Shown piece after piece: positions 43,738-52,431 of a stretch of DNA of 64,000 nt; position 1 is the stretch's first letter; the number at the start of each line of letters is the position of its first letter. The translations under genes were made by a program, and so were the position numbers. The DNA comes from Kiritimatiellia bacterium (GTDB lineage Bacteria; Verrucomicrobiota; Kiritimatiellia; RFP12; UBA1067): NCBI GenBank assembly GCA_017406465.1, contig JAFQYM010000064.1, positions 1 to 64,000 of the forward strand, read 5' to 3'. Below the pieces are notes generated by a model. That model was given only the letters and a program-made list of their open reading frames with translations. It searched no databases and was not told the DNA's origin.

Positions 43738-44553
43738 ATGAACCATCAGGCCATATTCAGACGGACGGAACTGATGCTCGGAACCGAGGCCCTCGATGCG
43801 CTCGCAGGCACGAAAGTCGCAGTGTTCGGGCTCGGAGGCGTGGGCAGCTGGTGCGCCGAGTCGCTCGTCAGGTCTGGCATCGGGAAACTGCTCCTCGTGG
43901 ACTCCGACCGCGTCTGCATCACGAACGTGAACCGGCAGCTGATGGCCACGACGAAGACCGCGGGGCAGGTCAAGGCGGATGTCCTCGCAAAGCGTCTGAA
44001 GGAGATCAACCCCCTCGTCGAGCTCGATGTGCGCCAGCAGATATACTCTCCCGAAACCGCCGGGGAGTTCGCGCTGGACGAATACGACTACGTCATAGAC
44101 GCCATCGACTCGCTTCGCGAAAAGGCGGAGCTCATACGCCACGCGCTGTCGATTCCGACGGTAACTCTCTTCGCCTCCATGGGCGCGGCGCTTAAGATGG
44201 ATCCCTTCCAGATCCGCGCAACAGAGTTCCGCAAGGTCGAGGGCGACGGCCTCGCGCGCGCACTGCGCACGAAGTTCAAGAAGACAGGCGGAATGCCGGC
44301 GCGGAAATTCAAGTGCGTGTGGAGCCCGGAGCGCCGAGAGAACCTGGGGCCGGCAGGCGCGGGGTGCGGCCTCGGCGAGTGCGTATGCCCGAAGGACCCG
44401 GGCGTCGGCGAGAGTTCGCTCGCAACGCACGAATGGTGCTCGTCAAAGGCGCGCATAAACGGCACGATCGCCCACACAACGGCCATCTTCGGTTTCGCGC
44501 TCGCAGGACTCGTCGTCCAAGACGTCGAACGCAGGGTTAGAGGATTTTCTTAA
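43738..44553 (+). CDS. tcdA: tRNA threonylcarbamoyladenosine dehydratase
   Basis: 271 residues of the ThiF/E1 superfamily. The ATP site is AVFGLGGVGSWCAESLVRSGIG, with NVNRQL and catalytic-region features matching CsdL/TcdA (DYVIDAIDSLREKAELI, FASMGAALKMDP). It carries Cys residues in a C-terminal segment (CVWSPERRENLG, CGLGECVCPKDPG). It cyclises t6A to ct6A at tRNA position 37. It overlaps the convergent fumarase subunit gene by 17 bp at the 3' end. The ribosome site is weak. Confidence 0.92.
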   Translation: MNHQAIFRRTELMLGTEALDALAGTKVAVFGLGGVGSWCAESLVRSGIGKLLLVDSDRVCITNVNRQLMATTKTAGQVKADVLAKRLKEINPLVELDVRQQIYSPETAGEFALDEYDYVIDAIDSLREKAELIRHALSIPTVTLFASMGAALKMDPFQIRATEFRKVEGDGLARALRTKFKKTGGMPARKFKCVWSPERRENLGPAGAGCGLGECVCPKDPGVGESSLATHEWCSSKARINGTIAHTTAIFGFALAGLVVQDVERRVRGFS

Positions 44554-45103
44554 GCTGCTTGTCTGCGGCAGCGGCAACCTTGTCGAAAAGCGAATTTCCG
44601 CGCGCGTCCATCGCGACTACGCCGCGAAAGCCCTCTACCTCGAAATGCCAGCACGCCTCGGCTGCGCCGAACTTGTCGAGAAGGTCCACGCCGGCGACCT
44701 TTTTCACCGAAGCGGCGTAAAGCGCACCCGCGCCGCCAACTGCCTGCACGTAGACGCAACCGCACTTCTTCATTGCAGCGAGAGTCGCGTCGTCCATGCC
44801 GCCCTTTCCGATGATGATGCGGACGCCAGACGACTTTATGAAAGCGGGCTCGTATGGATTTTCCCTGACGCTCGTCGTCGGGCCTGCCGAGACAACCGTC
44901 CAGCCGTCCTCGCGCTTGACGCACACGGGCCCGCAATGGTAGAGCGCACCGTCGTGGAAGTCGACGGGGATATTCCCGCCGTCCGCGAAGAACTTGTGAA
45001 ACTTGTCGCGCCCGGTGTGGACGATGCCGGAGATGCTAACGGAATCGCCCGCCTTCAGCGCGCGAACCTGCCTCTCGTCAAACGGATATCTAAGTTCTTT
45101 CAT
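44537..45103 (-). CDS. Class I fumarate (or tartrate) hydratase, beta subunit
   Basis: 188 residues, matching the C-terminal domain of Fe-S fumarases, with GDSVSISGIVHTGRDKFHK, DGALYHCGPV, SAGPTTSVRENPYE and GKGGMDDATLAAMKK. Together with the alpha subunit it forms the 4Fe-4S enzyme that interconverts fumarate and malate. The alpha gene is not adjacent; it lies 18 kb away at 62934-63782 on the same strand. A TGATATAAT promoter lies about 25 nt upstream, and no clear ribosome site is seen. L(+)-tartrate dehydratase is the alternative. Confidence 0.9.
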   Translation of the reverse strand: MKELRYPFDERQVRALKAGDSVSISGIVHTGRDKFHKFFADGGNIPVDFHDGALYHCGPVCVKREDGWTVVSAGPTTSVRENPYEPAFIKSSGVRIIIGKGGMDDATLAAMKKCGCVYVQAVGGAGALYAASVKKVAGVDLLDKFGAAEACWHFEVEGFRGVVAMDARGNSLFDKVAAAADKQLKKIL

Positions 45104-45172
45104 CTGCGAATCTGTCTTGTCTGTGATTATATCATATTTTCGCCCGCATGCCCCCGGACTGGAATCGACATG

Positions 45173-47662
45173 TCACTTCAAAAAGCCGGACAGCCTGACG
45201 GCATCGCCTGGCTTCAGGGCGACACGCCGCAGTTCGGGGGAGGCCGGCATGTAGACGTCAAGGCTGCGAGCCGCGAAGGCGCCGTCGAGCGAAACCACAG
45301 ACTGCCACTCTCCGTTTCCCCACGAAATATCGACTTTCACTCCGCCCGGCGCGCGGAGGCCCTTAATCGAACCATGTCTCCACGCCGCAGGCAGCGCCGG
45401 AAGGATGCGCAGCGACGTCTCGTCGATGCCGAGCAGCATCTCCTGAACGGCAGCGGCGAAGCCATACGCGGCGTCGAGCTGGATGGGCGGGGTCGTGCCG
45501 TGCAGCATCTCCAGCGTGACACCCATGCCGCGCCAGTCGTTGTGCCGAGTGAAGAGATTGGGGCCCGTGCAGCAGCGCAGAAGCAACTCAAGACACCCAA
45601 GCGCCCGATCTCCCTCTCCGAGCCGCGCCCACACGCAGGCCATGTGCGCCAGACTCCATCCCGTCTGGTCCGGGAGTCCCGTCGCAAGCCGCGCCTCTGT
45701 CGCCTTCTTCGCGGCCGCGAAGAGCGCGGCGTCGCGGTGGGGCGCGATCTCGCGCCCGGGAAAGAGCGGATAGAGATGCGAGAGATGCCGGTGGTGGTCG
45801 TTGTCGCCAAAACGCGGGTCGAGCCATTCGCAAAGAGCGCCGCGCTCGTTTGTTCTGTAGGGCGGAAGTTTCGCGAGCATCTTGCGCCAGCGCGCGGTCT
45901 GCGCGTCGTCGATTCCGAGCTCCGCTGCGGCGGCAAGCGCATGATTCAGAAGTTCGCGCACGAGCGCGATCTCCATTGTCGGATCGACGCAGACATCGAT
46001 CTTTGCGCCGCCTTCTACGACGGGCGAATTCTCGGGAGAGACAGCGGGCGCGGCGTGGAGAAGCCCGTCGGAGCCTTCATGGAGAAAGTCCTCGTAGAAA
46101 AGCGCCGTCTCGCGCAGAAACGGCCATGCGCGGTCGCGAAGAAACGCGCGATCCCCCGTCCAGAGCCAGTAGTCCCAGTGGAACGAGGCTATCCACGCGC
46201 CCGCGCCGGTCCAGTATACGCAGTGTGGCTGGAAATCTCCCTTGAGTCCGCCGCGATCGCCCATGTAGAGCGGCAGGACGAACCCGCGGCAGCCCCAGAG
46301 CCGCCGCGCGTTCATGCGGAAGTCTTCCTTCCAGCGGTCGAGCAAATCGAAGAGCGGCAGCAGCGTCTCGGGCATTCCGCCGCGGAGCGCCTGCCAGTAC
46401 ATCATGGCGACGTTCTCGTCGAGAAAATACGTCGCTCCCCATGCCGGCGAATAGTCGCCGTTCCAGACGCCCTGGAGGTTCGCGGGGCGCGCGCAGCCGA
46501 AACCGGAGGACGAGAGGAGAAGGTAGCGCCCGAAGTCCGCCATCTTCTCGACGAGCCGCGCGTCGGGCGCCTTCGCGTAGGCGTCGAGAAGAAGGCGCTC
46601 GTTCGATTCGCGCGGCGCATCCGCCGCGCCGAGGGAGAACGTCGTCTCGCGGAAGCGCTTCGAGAACTCCGCAGAGTGGCCGGCGAGAAGCGCGTCGAAC
46701 GACCGTCCGTCGCAAAGCGGCGCAAGAGACGCCTCGAAGTCGGCGAACGAGATCGCGCTGTCCCTTACGTCTACGAGAAGGACGAGCTCGTGCGCCGCTT
46801 CGACGCGGAGCGACGGAACCTTCCCCTTCACCCCCTCGGCTTTCGCGACTTTGCCGTCAGTCGAGAGAATGCGCGCCATGCCGCAAAAGGAGAGACCGTC
46901 CGGCGTCTTCACGGTGGAAAGAACCGACCGTGCGCCCGCCTCGGCGGAGAAGTCATCCCATCCGCCATATTCCGGGAAGTCGATCAGGTCGTGGCGCGGC
47001 AGGGACACCTCGGCGGAGAACGGCCTGCCGTCGCGTCGGACGCGCATTACGAAAGGACCGCCCGCGCCATTCGCGCAGCTGACGAACGAAGTGCGCTCCC
47101 AATCTCCGCCGTCGTCGGTCCAGCGCACAGTGCAGACGCCGCGCGACATGTCGAGTTCGCGCGCGTAATCGCAGAAGACACCGTCGGTCCCGCAGCGGAG
47201 GCGCAGATCGAACGCCGGGAAGAACTTGCCTGTCGCGCTCTTGTAGCCGGACGCCTTCAGCGCGTCGGGATAGAGCCGGTTCGCCTCGGCGAAGCGTCCT
47301 TCGGCGAGAAGCGCGCGCACCTTTGGGAGAAGGCCCGAGAGATCGGGCATCTCGCCGCGGCTCGCCCAGTTGTAGAGCGCCTCGTGGTTGAACGTGACGC
47401 GCTCGTCGGAAGCGCGGCCGTGGACAAGCGCTCCGAGGCGTCCGTTCCCGAGCGGCGTCGCCTCGCGCCAGTCGCGCGCGGGAAGCGCCTGAAGCAGGAC
47501 CTCGTCGGAGCGCGGCTCGGAGAGCGCATGGGCGACAGCCGCCGCAACATTATTTCTTGCATCAGACAACTCGTCATCCCGATTTTGAGGCGGCTTGCCA
47601 AACGCCTGCACAAATACAAGCAGAAGCAGGATGACTATCGTTCGTTTAATTGCGGCTTTCAT
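45173..47662 (-). CDS. Glycoside hydrolase family 95-like (alpha-L-fucosidase or alpha-galactosidase)
   Basis: 829 residues from the ATG at 47662 (a GTG four codons earlier is possible), with signal peptide (IVILLLLVFVQAFG). The GH95 N-terminal domain has REATPLGNGRLGALVHG and FNHEALYNW. The (alpha/alpha)6 core has NLQGVWNGDYSPAWGATYF, MMYWQALRGGMPET, AVSPENSP (candidate catalytic Glu) and LPDQTGWSLAHMACVWARL. A short C-terminal beta domain is present. GH95 enzymes remove terminal alpha-fucose or alpha-galactose residues from glycans, usually in the periplasm or outside the cell. TATAAT and a 6-codon upstream ORF precede the start. Confidence 0.85.
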   Translation of the reverse strand: MKAAIKRTIVILLLLVFVQAFGKPPQNRDDELSDARNNVAAAVAHALSEPRSDEVLLQALPARDWREATPLGNGRLGALVHGRASDERVTFNHEALYNWASRGEMPDLSGLLPKVRALLAEGRFAEANRLYPDALKASGYKSATGKFFPAFDLRLRCGTDGVFCDYARELDMSRGVCTVRWTDDGGDWERTSFVSCANGAGGPFVMRVRRDGRPFSAEVSLPRHDLIDFPEYGGWDDFSAEAGARSVLSTVKTPDGLSFCGMARILSTDGKVAKAEGVKGKVPSLRVEAAHELVLLVDVRDSAISFADFEASLAPLCDGRSFDALLAGHSAEFSKRFRETTFSLGAADAPRESNERLLLDAYAKAPDARLVEKMADFGRYLLLSSSGFGCARPANLQGVWNGDYSPAWGATYFLDENVAMMYWQALRGGMPETLLPLFDLLDRWKEDFRMNARRLWGCRGFVLPLYMGDRGGLKGDFQPHCVYWTGAGAWIASFHWDYWLWTGDRAFLRDRAWPFLRETALFYEDFLHEGSDGLLHAAPAVSPENSPVVEGGAKIDVCVDPTMEIALVRELLNHALAAAAELGIDDAQTARWRKMLAKLPPYRTNERGALCEWLDPRFGDNDHHRHLSHLYPLFPGREIAPHRDAALFAAAKKATEARLATGLPDQTGWSLAHMACVWARLGEGDRALGCLELLLRCCTGPNLFTRHNDWRGMGVTLEMLHGTTPPIQLDAAYGFAAAVQEMLLGIDETSLRILPALPAAWRHGSIKGLRAPGGVKVDISWGNGEWQSVVSLDGAFAARSLDVYMPASPELRRVALKPGDAVRLSGFLK

Positions 47663-47778
47663 GGCGCCAGGCACTTTTGGCCTACTTGGGTTCAGCCCTC
47701 ATGGATGCGTGTTCCTTATGCGCTGTATTATATCACAAATCCCCCGACCATGTAGGGGCGTAAAGTAGGCAGAGAAGT

Positions 47779-48417
47779 TTACAAGAGCGATTGCCCGCCA
47801 TCGACTGGGATGATGCAGCCGGTTGTGGCGTTCGCCTCGAGAAGAAAGACGACTGCGCGGGCGACATCTTCAAGACGAGGCCTCCCAAGCGGCATCTCGC
47901 CCGCCTTCTCGCTCACGCCCTCCGGAGCAAGCACTGGGCCGGGAGCGACGGCATTCACTCGAATCGTATCGGCAAAAAGCGCCGCGGATTTCACGGTGTT
48001 CTCAAGAAGCTCGCGCTTCGACTTTTCGTATGCATCGCGCGGCTCAATCTCGCCAAGCACGCGGCAGTCGAGAATGTTCACGACAGCGCCACGCCCAGTC
48101 TCCCGCCCCGACATCAAAGTCGTGAGCTTGCGCGACGCCTCAAAATTAACTGCCTCAAGCGTCGCATCGTCGCCTACGAAAAGCGCCGCATTGTTGACGA
48201 GCGCGTCAGGCGGGTTGCCTCCAAGCATCCGCAGACACGCAGAATAGAGCTTTGCCGCGCCCAGCGGTTCCGCAAGGTCAGCGACGATGTCGGCGCCTGC
48301 GTCTGCGCGGTGGGAACTCGTTATGACACGCCATCCGTCTGCGCGCAAGGCGTCGGAAATCGCCTTGCCGATGCGCTTCGTACCGCCAGTCACAAGCACT
48401 GTCCGTTCGCCGCGCAT
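47779..48417 (-). CDS. Short-chain dehydrogenase, pteridine-reductase-like
   Basis: 212 residues from MRGERTVLVTGGTKRIGKAI. The NADP-binding TGGTKRIG and NNAA motifs are present. The active site has Asp (NILDCR) in place of the usual Ser, with YEKSK, as in FolM and PTR1 pteridine reductases. VNAVAPGPVL also fits. It may reduce dihydrofolate, dihydromonapterin or a related pterin; a general SDR role is possible. It is 8 nt downstream of the aminotransferase gene on the same strand, with AGGTGA as ribosome site, so it is co-transcribed. Confidence 0.82.
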   Translation of the reverse strand: MRGERTVLVTGGTKRIGKAISDALRADGWRVITSSHRADAGADIVADLAEPLGAAKLYSACLRMLGGNPPDALVNNAALFVGDDATLEAVNFEASRKLTTLMSGRETGRGAVVNILDCRVLGEIEPRDAYEKSKRELLENTVKSAALFADTIRVNAVAPGPVLAPEGVSEKAGEMPLGRPRLEDVARAVVFLLEANATTGCIIPVDGGQSLL

Positions 48418-48425
48418 GCCGTCAC

Positions 48426-49622
48426 CTACGAAATAGACTTCAGCATCTTCGCGATGCGCGACGCCGCGAGCTTGATCTTGTCGAGCGACGTCGCGTAGGA
48501 CATGCGAACGAACCCGGCGCCGCACGCGCCGAACGCGGTGCCCGGAACGCAGGCAACGCCAAACTCCTTGAGGAGCTTCAACGCGAACTCCTCGTCGGTA
48601 AGCCCAGTAGAGCGCACGTCGACGAAAAGGTAGAACGCGCCCTTCGGCATAAGGGTCTTGAGCCCCATGTCGTTAAGCACTGGAACAAGCCAGTCGCGGC
48701 GCTTCTTGTATTCTCGGCGCATGCGATCAACGTCCTTGTCGCCAAAGTTCATCGCCTCGACTCCCGCTGCCTGCGCGAGCGTCGGCGCGGACATTATGCC
48801 GTACTGGTGAATCTTCATCATCGCGTCGATGACGTCGGTAGGCCCGCATGCATAGCCGAGGCGGTAGCCGGTCATCGCCCACGATTTCGAAAAGCCGTTC
48901 AACAAAATCACGCGATCGCGGTATTCAGGAAACGCCGCAAACGAAGGCAATGTCCCGTTTGTCCTGGATGTCCCGTCCGTCCCGTCCTCTACATCGTAGT
49001 TAAGCTCCGAGTAAACCTCGTCCGCGAGAAGAATTATGTCGTGCCTTTCGCAGAAGTCGAGGATCGCCGCCATGTCGCCATGCGAAAGCGTCGCGCCAGT
49101 CGGGTTGCAGGGGAAGTTCAGGAGCATCGCCTTAGTCTTCGGCGTGACCTTCTTCTCGAGTTCTTCGACTGTAAGGCGGAACTCGTCCTCCACGCGCGTC
49201 TCGACGCAGACGGGAACTGCATGGGCAAGTCGGATCGTCGGCGCATACGACACGAAGCACGGTTCGTGGTAGAGCACTTCGTCGCCAGGCGAGCAGATGG
49301 CGCGTATCGCAAGGTCTATCGCCTCGGAAACGCCCACCGTCGCAAGCACCTCGCACTTCCAGTCGAACTTCGCGCAGAAGCGGCGGTCGAGGTAGCGGCA
49401 TATCGCCTGCCTCAGTTCGGGCGTTCCGAGATTTGAGGTGTAGTGAGTGCCGCCGTTTTCGAGACAGGTGACCGCAGCGCGGGAAATATGCCAGGGCGTG
49501 TCGAAGTCAGGCTCGCCTACACCGAGGGACACGATGTCCTTCGACTGGGCGACGATGTCGAAGAACTTCCTTATCCCGCTCTTCGGCAGCGCTGCGACGT
49601 GCTCTGCGACCCTGTTTCTCAT
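48426..49622 (-). CDS. PLP-dependent aminotransferase, class I/II (AspC-like)
   Basis: 398 residues starting MRNRVAEHVAALPKSGIRKF. Fold-type I landmarks are LGVGEPDFDTPWHI, NFPCNPTGATLS (substrate and PLP contacts), LLADEVYSELNYD and the PLP lysine in LLNGFSKSWAMTGYRLGY. C-terminal FVRMSYAT holds the carboxylate-binding Arg. It probably transfers amino groups among Asp, Tyr or similar amino acids. Just before the PLP strand an insertion, EDGTDGTSRTNGTLP, is encoded by a 9-nt array. It lies 20 nt after the flavodiiron gene. No strong ribosome site is seen. Confidence 0.92.
   Translation of the reverse strand: MRNRVAEHVAALPKSGIRKFFDIVAQSKDIVSLGVGEPDFDTPWHISRAAVTCLENGGTHYTSNLGTPELRQAICRYLDRRFCAKFDWKCEVLATVGVSEAIDLAIRAICSPGDEVLYHEPCFVSYAPTIRLAHAVPVCVETRVEDEFRLTVEELEKKVTPKTKAMLLNFPCNPTGATLSHGDMAAILDFCERHDIILLADEVYSELNYDVEDGTDGTSRTNGTLPSFAAFPEYRDRVILLNGFSKSWAMTGYRLGYACGPTDVIDAMMKIHQYGIMSAPTLAQAAGVEAMNFGDKDVDRMRREYKKRRDWLVPVLNDMGLKTLMPKGAFYLFVDVRSTGLTDEEFALKLLKEFGVACVPGTAFGACGAGFVRMSYATSLDKIKLAASRIAKMLKSIS
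48951..48986. repeat. 9-nt tandem array inside the aminotransferase gene
   Basis: Four units on the plus strand (TGTCCCGTT, TGTCCTGGA, TGTCCCGTC, CGTCCCGTC). It encodes the run DGTDGTSRTNGT and keeps the frame. Confidence 0.85.
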
Positions 49623-49642
49623 CTCGCGTGCTGCGGCTAATC

Positions 49643-50803
49643 CTACTTCAGTATTTCGTCGGCAAGCTTCTCGAGCTGCGCGACGGTGTCGTCCGTCATC
49701 GCGCCCTTCACCGTGACGGTCGCCTCGCAGAACGAGAGCCCCTTCGCGGCAGCGAGAAGGTCCTTCATGCCCTTCGCGGCCATCGGGCCCCACGAGCCGT
49801 TCTCGATGAAACCGACCTTGCGGTTCTGGTAGTTGCGCCGAAGGAGATGGCGGATGTACTCCTCCATCTTCGGGAAGACTCCGGTGTTGTAAGTCGTCGT
49901 CGCGAGGACAAGACGCCCGTAGCGGAAGCCGTCCTCGATCGTCTCGTACATGTCGTCGCGAGCGAGATCGGCGCAGGCGACCTTGGGGCAGCCCTTCGCC
50001 TTCAGGATCTCGTAGAACTTCTCGACGACGGCCTTGGTATGGCCGTAGACAGAGGTGTACGCGACGCACACGCCCTCGGTCTCGACGCCGTAGGAGCTCC
50101 ACGTCTGATACTGCTTGATGACATGGGCGATTTCCTCAGGCGTCTGGAGCACAGGACCGTGAAGCGGGCAGATGCGCGCGATGTCGAGCGTCGCCGCCTT
50201 CTTGAGAAGCGCCTGCACCTGCATGCCGAACTTGCCGACGATGCCGAAGTAGTAGCGACGCGCCTCGCAGTCCCATCCCTCGGGATCAACCTTGTCGTTC
50301 GCGCCAAACTTGCCGAAGCCGTCGGCGGAGAAAAGCGTCTTCGTCGCCGAGTCGTAGCTGACGACGACTTCAGGCCAGTGCACCATCGGAGCGCCGACGA
50401 ACGCAAGGGTGCGCCCGCCTAGGTCGAGCGTGTCGCCTTCTTTCACGACGACGCGACGGTCTGCAAAATCGGTGCCGAAGTAGTTCTTCATGATCGCGAA
50501 CGCCGGCATGGAAGAGACGATCTTCGCATTCGGGTACGCCTCTGCAAAACGCGCGATGTTCGAGGAGTGGTCGGGCTCCATGTGGTGGACGACGAGATAG
50601 TCGACCTTGTCGGTCGCGGCTGCGACGTTCTTAAGCCACTCGTCGCCAAAGCGCGCGTCGACCGTGTCCATCACGGCGATCTTCTCGCCCTTGACTACGT
50701 AGGAATTGTAGGCCATGCCGAGCGGAACCTCGAACTGGCCTTCGAAAAGGTCGATGTCATGATCGTTGACGCCGACATAGAGAATGTCATCGGTAATCTT
50801 CAT
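49643..50803 (-). CDS. Flavodiiron protein (oxygen/NO reductase)
   Basis: 386 residues. The N-terminal metallo-beta-lactamase-like domain keeps the di-iron ligands: HHMEPDHS (HxExD), VHWPE, SADGFG (Asp) and CPLHGP. The C-terminal flavodoxin domain has VAYTSVYGHTKAVVEKF and LATTTYNTGVFPKM for FMN. It reduces O2 to water (or NO to N2O) with electrons from rubredoxin or another carrier, in the cytoplasm of anaerobes. TATAAT lies 9 nt before the ATG (leaderless). It leads a transcript with the aminotransferase and SDR. No rubredoxin domain is fused. Confidence 0.96.
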   Translation of the reverse strand: MKITDDILYVGVNDHDIDLFEGQFEVPLGMAYNSYVVKGEKIAVMDTVDARFGDEWLKNVAAATDKVDYLVVHHMEPDHSSNIARFAEAYPNAKIVSSMPAFAIMKNYFGTDFADRRVVVKEGDTLDLGGRTLAFVGAPMVHWPEVVVSYDSATKTLFSADGFGKFGANDKVDPEGWDCEARRYYFGIVGKFGMQVQALLKKAATLDIARICPLHGPVLQTPEEIAHVIKQYQTWSSYGVETEGVCVAYTSVYGHTKAVVEKFYEILKAKGCPKVACADLARDDMYETIEDGFRYGRLVLATTTYNTGVFPKMEEYIRHLLRRNYQNRKVGFIENGSWGPMAAKGMKDLLAAAKGLSFCEATVTVKGAMTDDTVAQLEKLADEILK

Positions 50804-50844
50804 AGTTGGAATATTATATCATATAATTCGGCGTCGGCGGCTAC

Positions 50845-50873
50845 TTGAAAGCATCGGCAGAGTATGGTATACT
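50845..50873 (+). promoter_or_regulatory. Promoter of tRNA-Val
   Basis: TTGAAA (50845-50850), 17-nt spacer, TATACT (50868-50873) with upstream TGG. It lies 18 nt before the mature tRNA start. Confidence 0.82.
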
Positions 50874-50891
50874 ATCCGCGTTTTTCACCCC

Positions 50892-50965
50892 GGGCGATTA
50901 GCTCAGTTGGTTAGAGCATTACCTTCACACGGTAGGGGTCACTGGTCCGAGTCCAGTATCGCCCA
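50892..50965 (+). tRNA. tRNA-Val (CAC)
   Basis: Acceptor GGGCGAT with ATCGCCC, anticodon arm TTACC-TTCACAC-GGTAG with anticodon CAC. The T-arm carries TCCGAGTCCAG. The CCA end is not encoded, unlike the other four tRNAs here, so it must be added enzymatically. Confidence 0.93.
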
Positions 50966-51021
50966 CCCTCCCAAGCGCAGGATTCCCTGCAAAGTCTGTC
51001 CTTTGAAAAAGTCTTTCTCCT

Positions 51022-51464
51022 GAAGCGGCGCGCGGCGAATAAGCCAGATTCTGTTCACACGCCTTGCGGCGTGCTCCGATCATTCCTCTATGCAATCAAC
51101 CCGGAATCTCATGGCATCCTTTACGGCGCCAACCGAGCGGGCCGCCCGTTCGATCCCCTATTTGATCTTGCTCCGAGGAGGGTTTGCCCTGCGCGCGGCG
51201 TTTCAGCCGCGCCGGTGAGCTCTTACCTCACCTTTTCACCATTGCGGAGCTCGCTTGGTCGTTCGTTCCGTTCGGGCTTGCGCCCTTACTCACTCGCTCC
51301 CGCGCTCGGAATTTCTTCCTCTCTTCGCTGTCTATTCTCTGTGGCACTTTCCGTCGCGCACGATTGCCGTGCGCCCTCCGCCCTTGACGAGCGGATCCTC
51401 TGCCCTGCGGAGTCCGGACTTTCCTCTGCCTTGCGGCAGCGACCGGTCGCTCGCGCGCCGCTTC
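51022..51464 (-). ncRNA. rnpB: RNase P RNA
   Basis: Minus strand, about 443 nt. A perfect P1 helix joins the 5' end (GAAGCGGCGCGCG) and 3' end (CGCGCGCCGCTTC). The 5' conserved block is AGAGGAAAGTCCGGACTCC, and the 3' block contains ACAGAATCTGGCTTAT. This is the catalytic RNA that removes 5' leaders from pre-tRNAs. It begins 12 nt after the stop of the zinc-ribbon gene, with no clear promoter between, so it may be processed from a tRNA-Thr, tRNA-His, zinc-ribbon, rnpB transcript. Confidence 0.95.
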
Positions 51465-51475
51465 AGGAGAAATTG

Positions 51476-52180
51476 TCAAATATCGCGATACAGGATGCGG
51501 CCGCACATCGTGCAGGCGACGAGACCCGCATTGTGGTCGACGAGTTGCGACACGCTCGGCGGCTGGACGAGATGACAACCATCGCACACGCCGTCGTGGG
51601 TGAGCGTGACGACAACCGGCCACCTCTTCGTGCGCAGACGCTCGTAGTAGAGCATGAAGCGCGGGTCCGTCACGAGCTTCGCCTTCTCGGCGCGCTCCTT
51701 CTGGGCCTCCGCGAGCTCGGCCGTCACCGCCGCGATGCGCTCGTCGATCTCGTCGCAAAACGCCTTGACGCCGCCAGCCTCCTGGTCGAACTTTGCCTGC
51801 GCGTCGGCAATCCTGGCCTCGGCCGAAGGAAGGTCGTCCATCGCGGCGAGCTGGCTGTTCTCCGTCGCCTCGAGGTCGTGGGAGACGAGGTCGATCTGGA
51901 TCGAGTACTGCTGGTACTCCTTGTTCGACTTTAGCCCCATCTGGGTCGTCTTAAGCTGCTGAATCTTCTCCCTGAGCGCCTTCGCGTCTTCCTCGAAGCC
52001 CTTGACTCGCTGGTTGGCGAGCTCCTGATTCGTCTTCGCTGCCTGAAGATCGGCGGAAACGCCCGAAAGCCGCGCCGTTTCCTGTGCCTTGCGGCGGGGG
52101 AGGTCCTTCAACTCGAGCTCAAGCTCACGAATACGCCCGTCAACTTCCTGAAGATCAATAAGCGACTGAACAACGGTCAT
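51476..52180 (-). CDS. Coiled-coil zinc-ribbon protein (DUF164/CT398-like)
   Basis: 234 residues. The first 180 or so form a long coiled coil (VDGRIRELELELKDLPRRKA, EEDAKALREKIQQLKTTQMG). The C-terminus is a C4 zinc ribbon with CDGCHLVQP and CTMCGRIL. The family is widespread, of unsettled function (proposed adaptor or RNA-related roles). Lying directly upstream of rnpB and downstream of tRNA-His is suggestive of an RNA-linked role. AGGGGA lies before the ATG. Confidence 0.88.
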   Translation of the reverse strand: MTVVQSLIDLQEVDGRIRELELELKDLPRRKAQETARLSGVSADLQAAKTNQELANQRVKGFEEDAKALREKIQQLKTTQMGLKSNKEYQQYSIQIDLVSHDLEATENSQLAAMDDLPSAEARIADAQAKFDQEAGGVKAFCDEIDERIAAVTAELAEAQKERAEKAKLVTDPRFMLYYERLRTKRWPVVVTLTHDGVCDGCHLVQPPSVSQLVDHNAGLVACTMCGRILYRDI

Positions 52181-52210
52181 CTGTTTTCCCCTATCCCTAA
52201 GTTACTCGCC

Positions 52211-52288
52211 TGGGGCAGGAGACGGGACTCGAACCCGCAACCCACAGAATCACAATCTGTTGATCTAACCAATTGATCTACTCCCGCC
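52211..52288 (-). tRNA. tRNA-His (GTG)
   Basis: Anticodon arm ACAGA-TTGTGAT-TCTGT, anticodon GTG. The extra 5' G (G-1) faces C73, the identity element of tRNA-His. CCA is encoded. Confidence 0.95.
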
Positions 52289-52292
52289 ATCT

Positions 52293-52368
52293 TGGAGCCA
52301 GGTAAGGGACTCGAACCCCCGACCTGCTCATTACGAATGAGCCGCACTACCAACTGTGCTAACCTGGC
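52293..52368 (-). tRNA. tRNA-Thr (CGT)
   Basis: Acceptor GCCAGGT with ACCTGGC, anticodon arm GCTCA-TTCGTAA-TGAGC, anticodon CGT. CCA is encoded. It is only 4 nt from tRNA-His. Confidence 0.95.
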
Positions 52369-52386
52369 CATGACTTGTGAGTAGAT

Positions 52387-52416
52387 AGTATATCAAAACC
52401 CGTCCGCTGGCGTCAA
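52387..52416 (-). promoter_or_regulatory. Promoter of the tRNA-Thr/tRNA-His/zinc-ribbon/rnpB transcript
   Basis: Minus strand: TTGACG (52411-52416), 18-nt spacer, TATACT (52387-52392) with upstream TGA. It lies 18 nt before mature tRNA-Thr. Confidence 0.82.
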
Positions 52417-52431
52417 TAGCCCGCGAGTTTT

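Noticed and set aside
45104-45172. Gap between GH95 and the fumarase beta gene examined for a riboswitch
   Set aside because: Only 69 nt, and apart from the fumarase promoter box no conserved aptamer motif was seen.
44645-47755. 1036-codon open frame on the plus strand opposite GH95
   Set aside because: A shadow of the GH95 gene in GC-rich DNA: Arg/Ala/Glu-rich, no motifs, no start signals, while the minus frame has clear GH95 motifs and a signal peptide.
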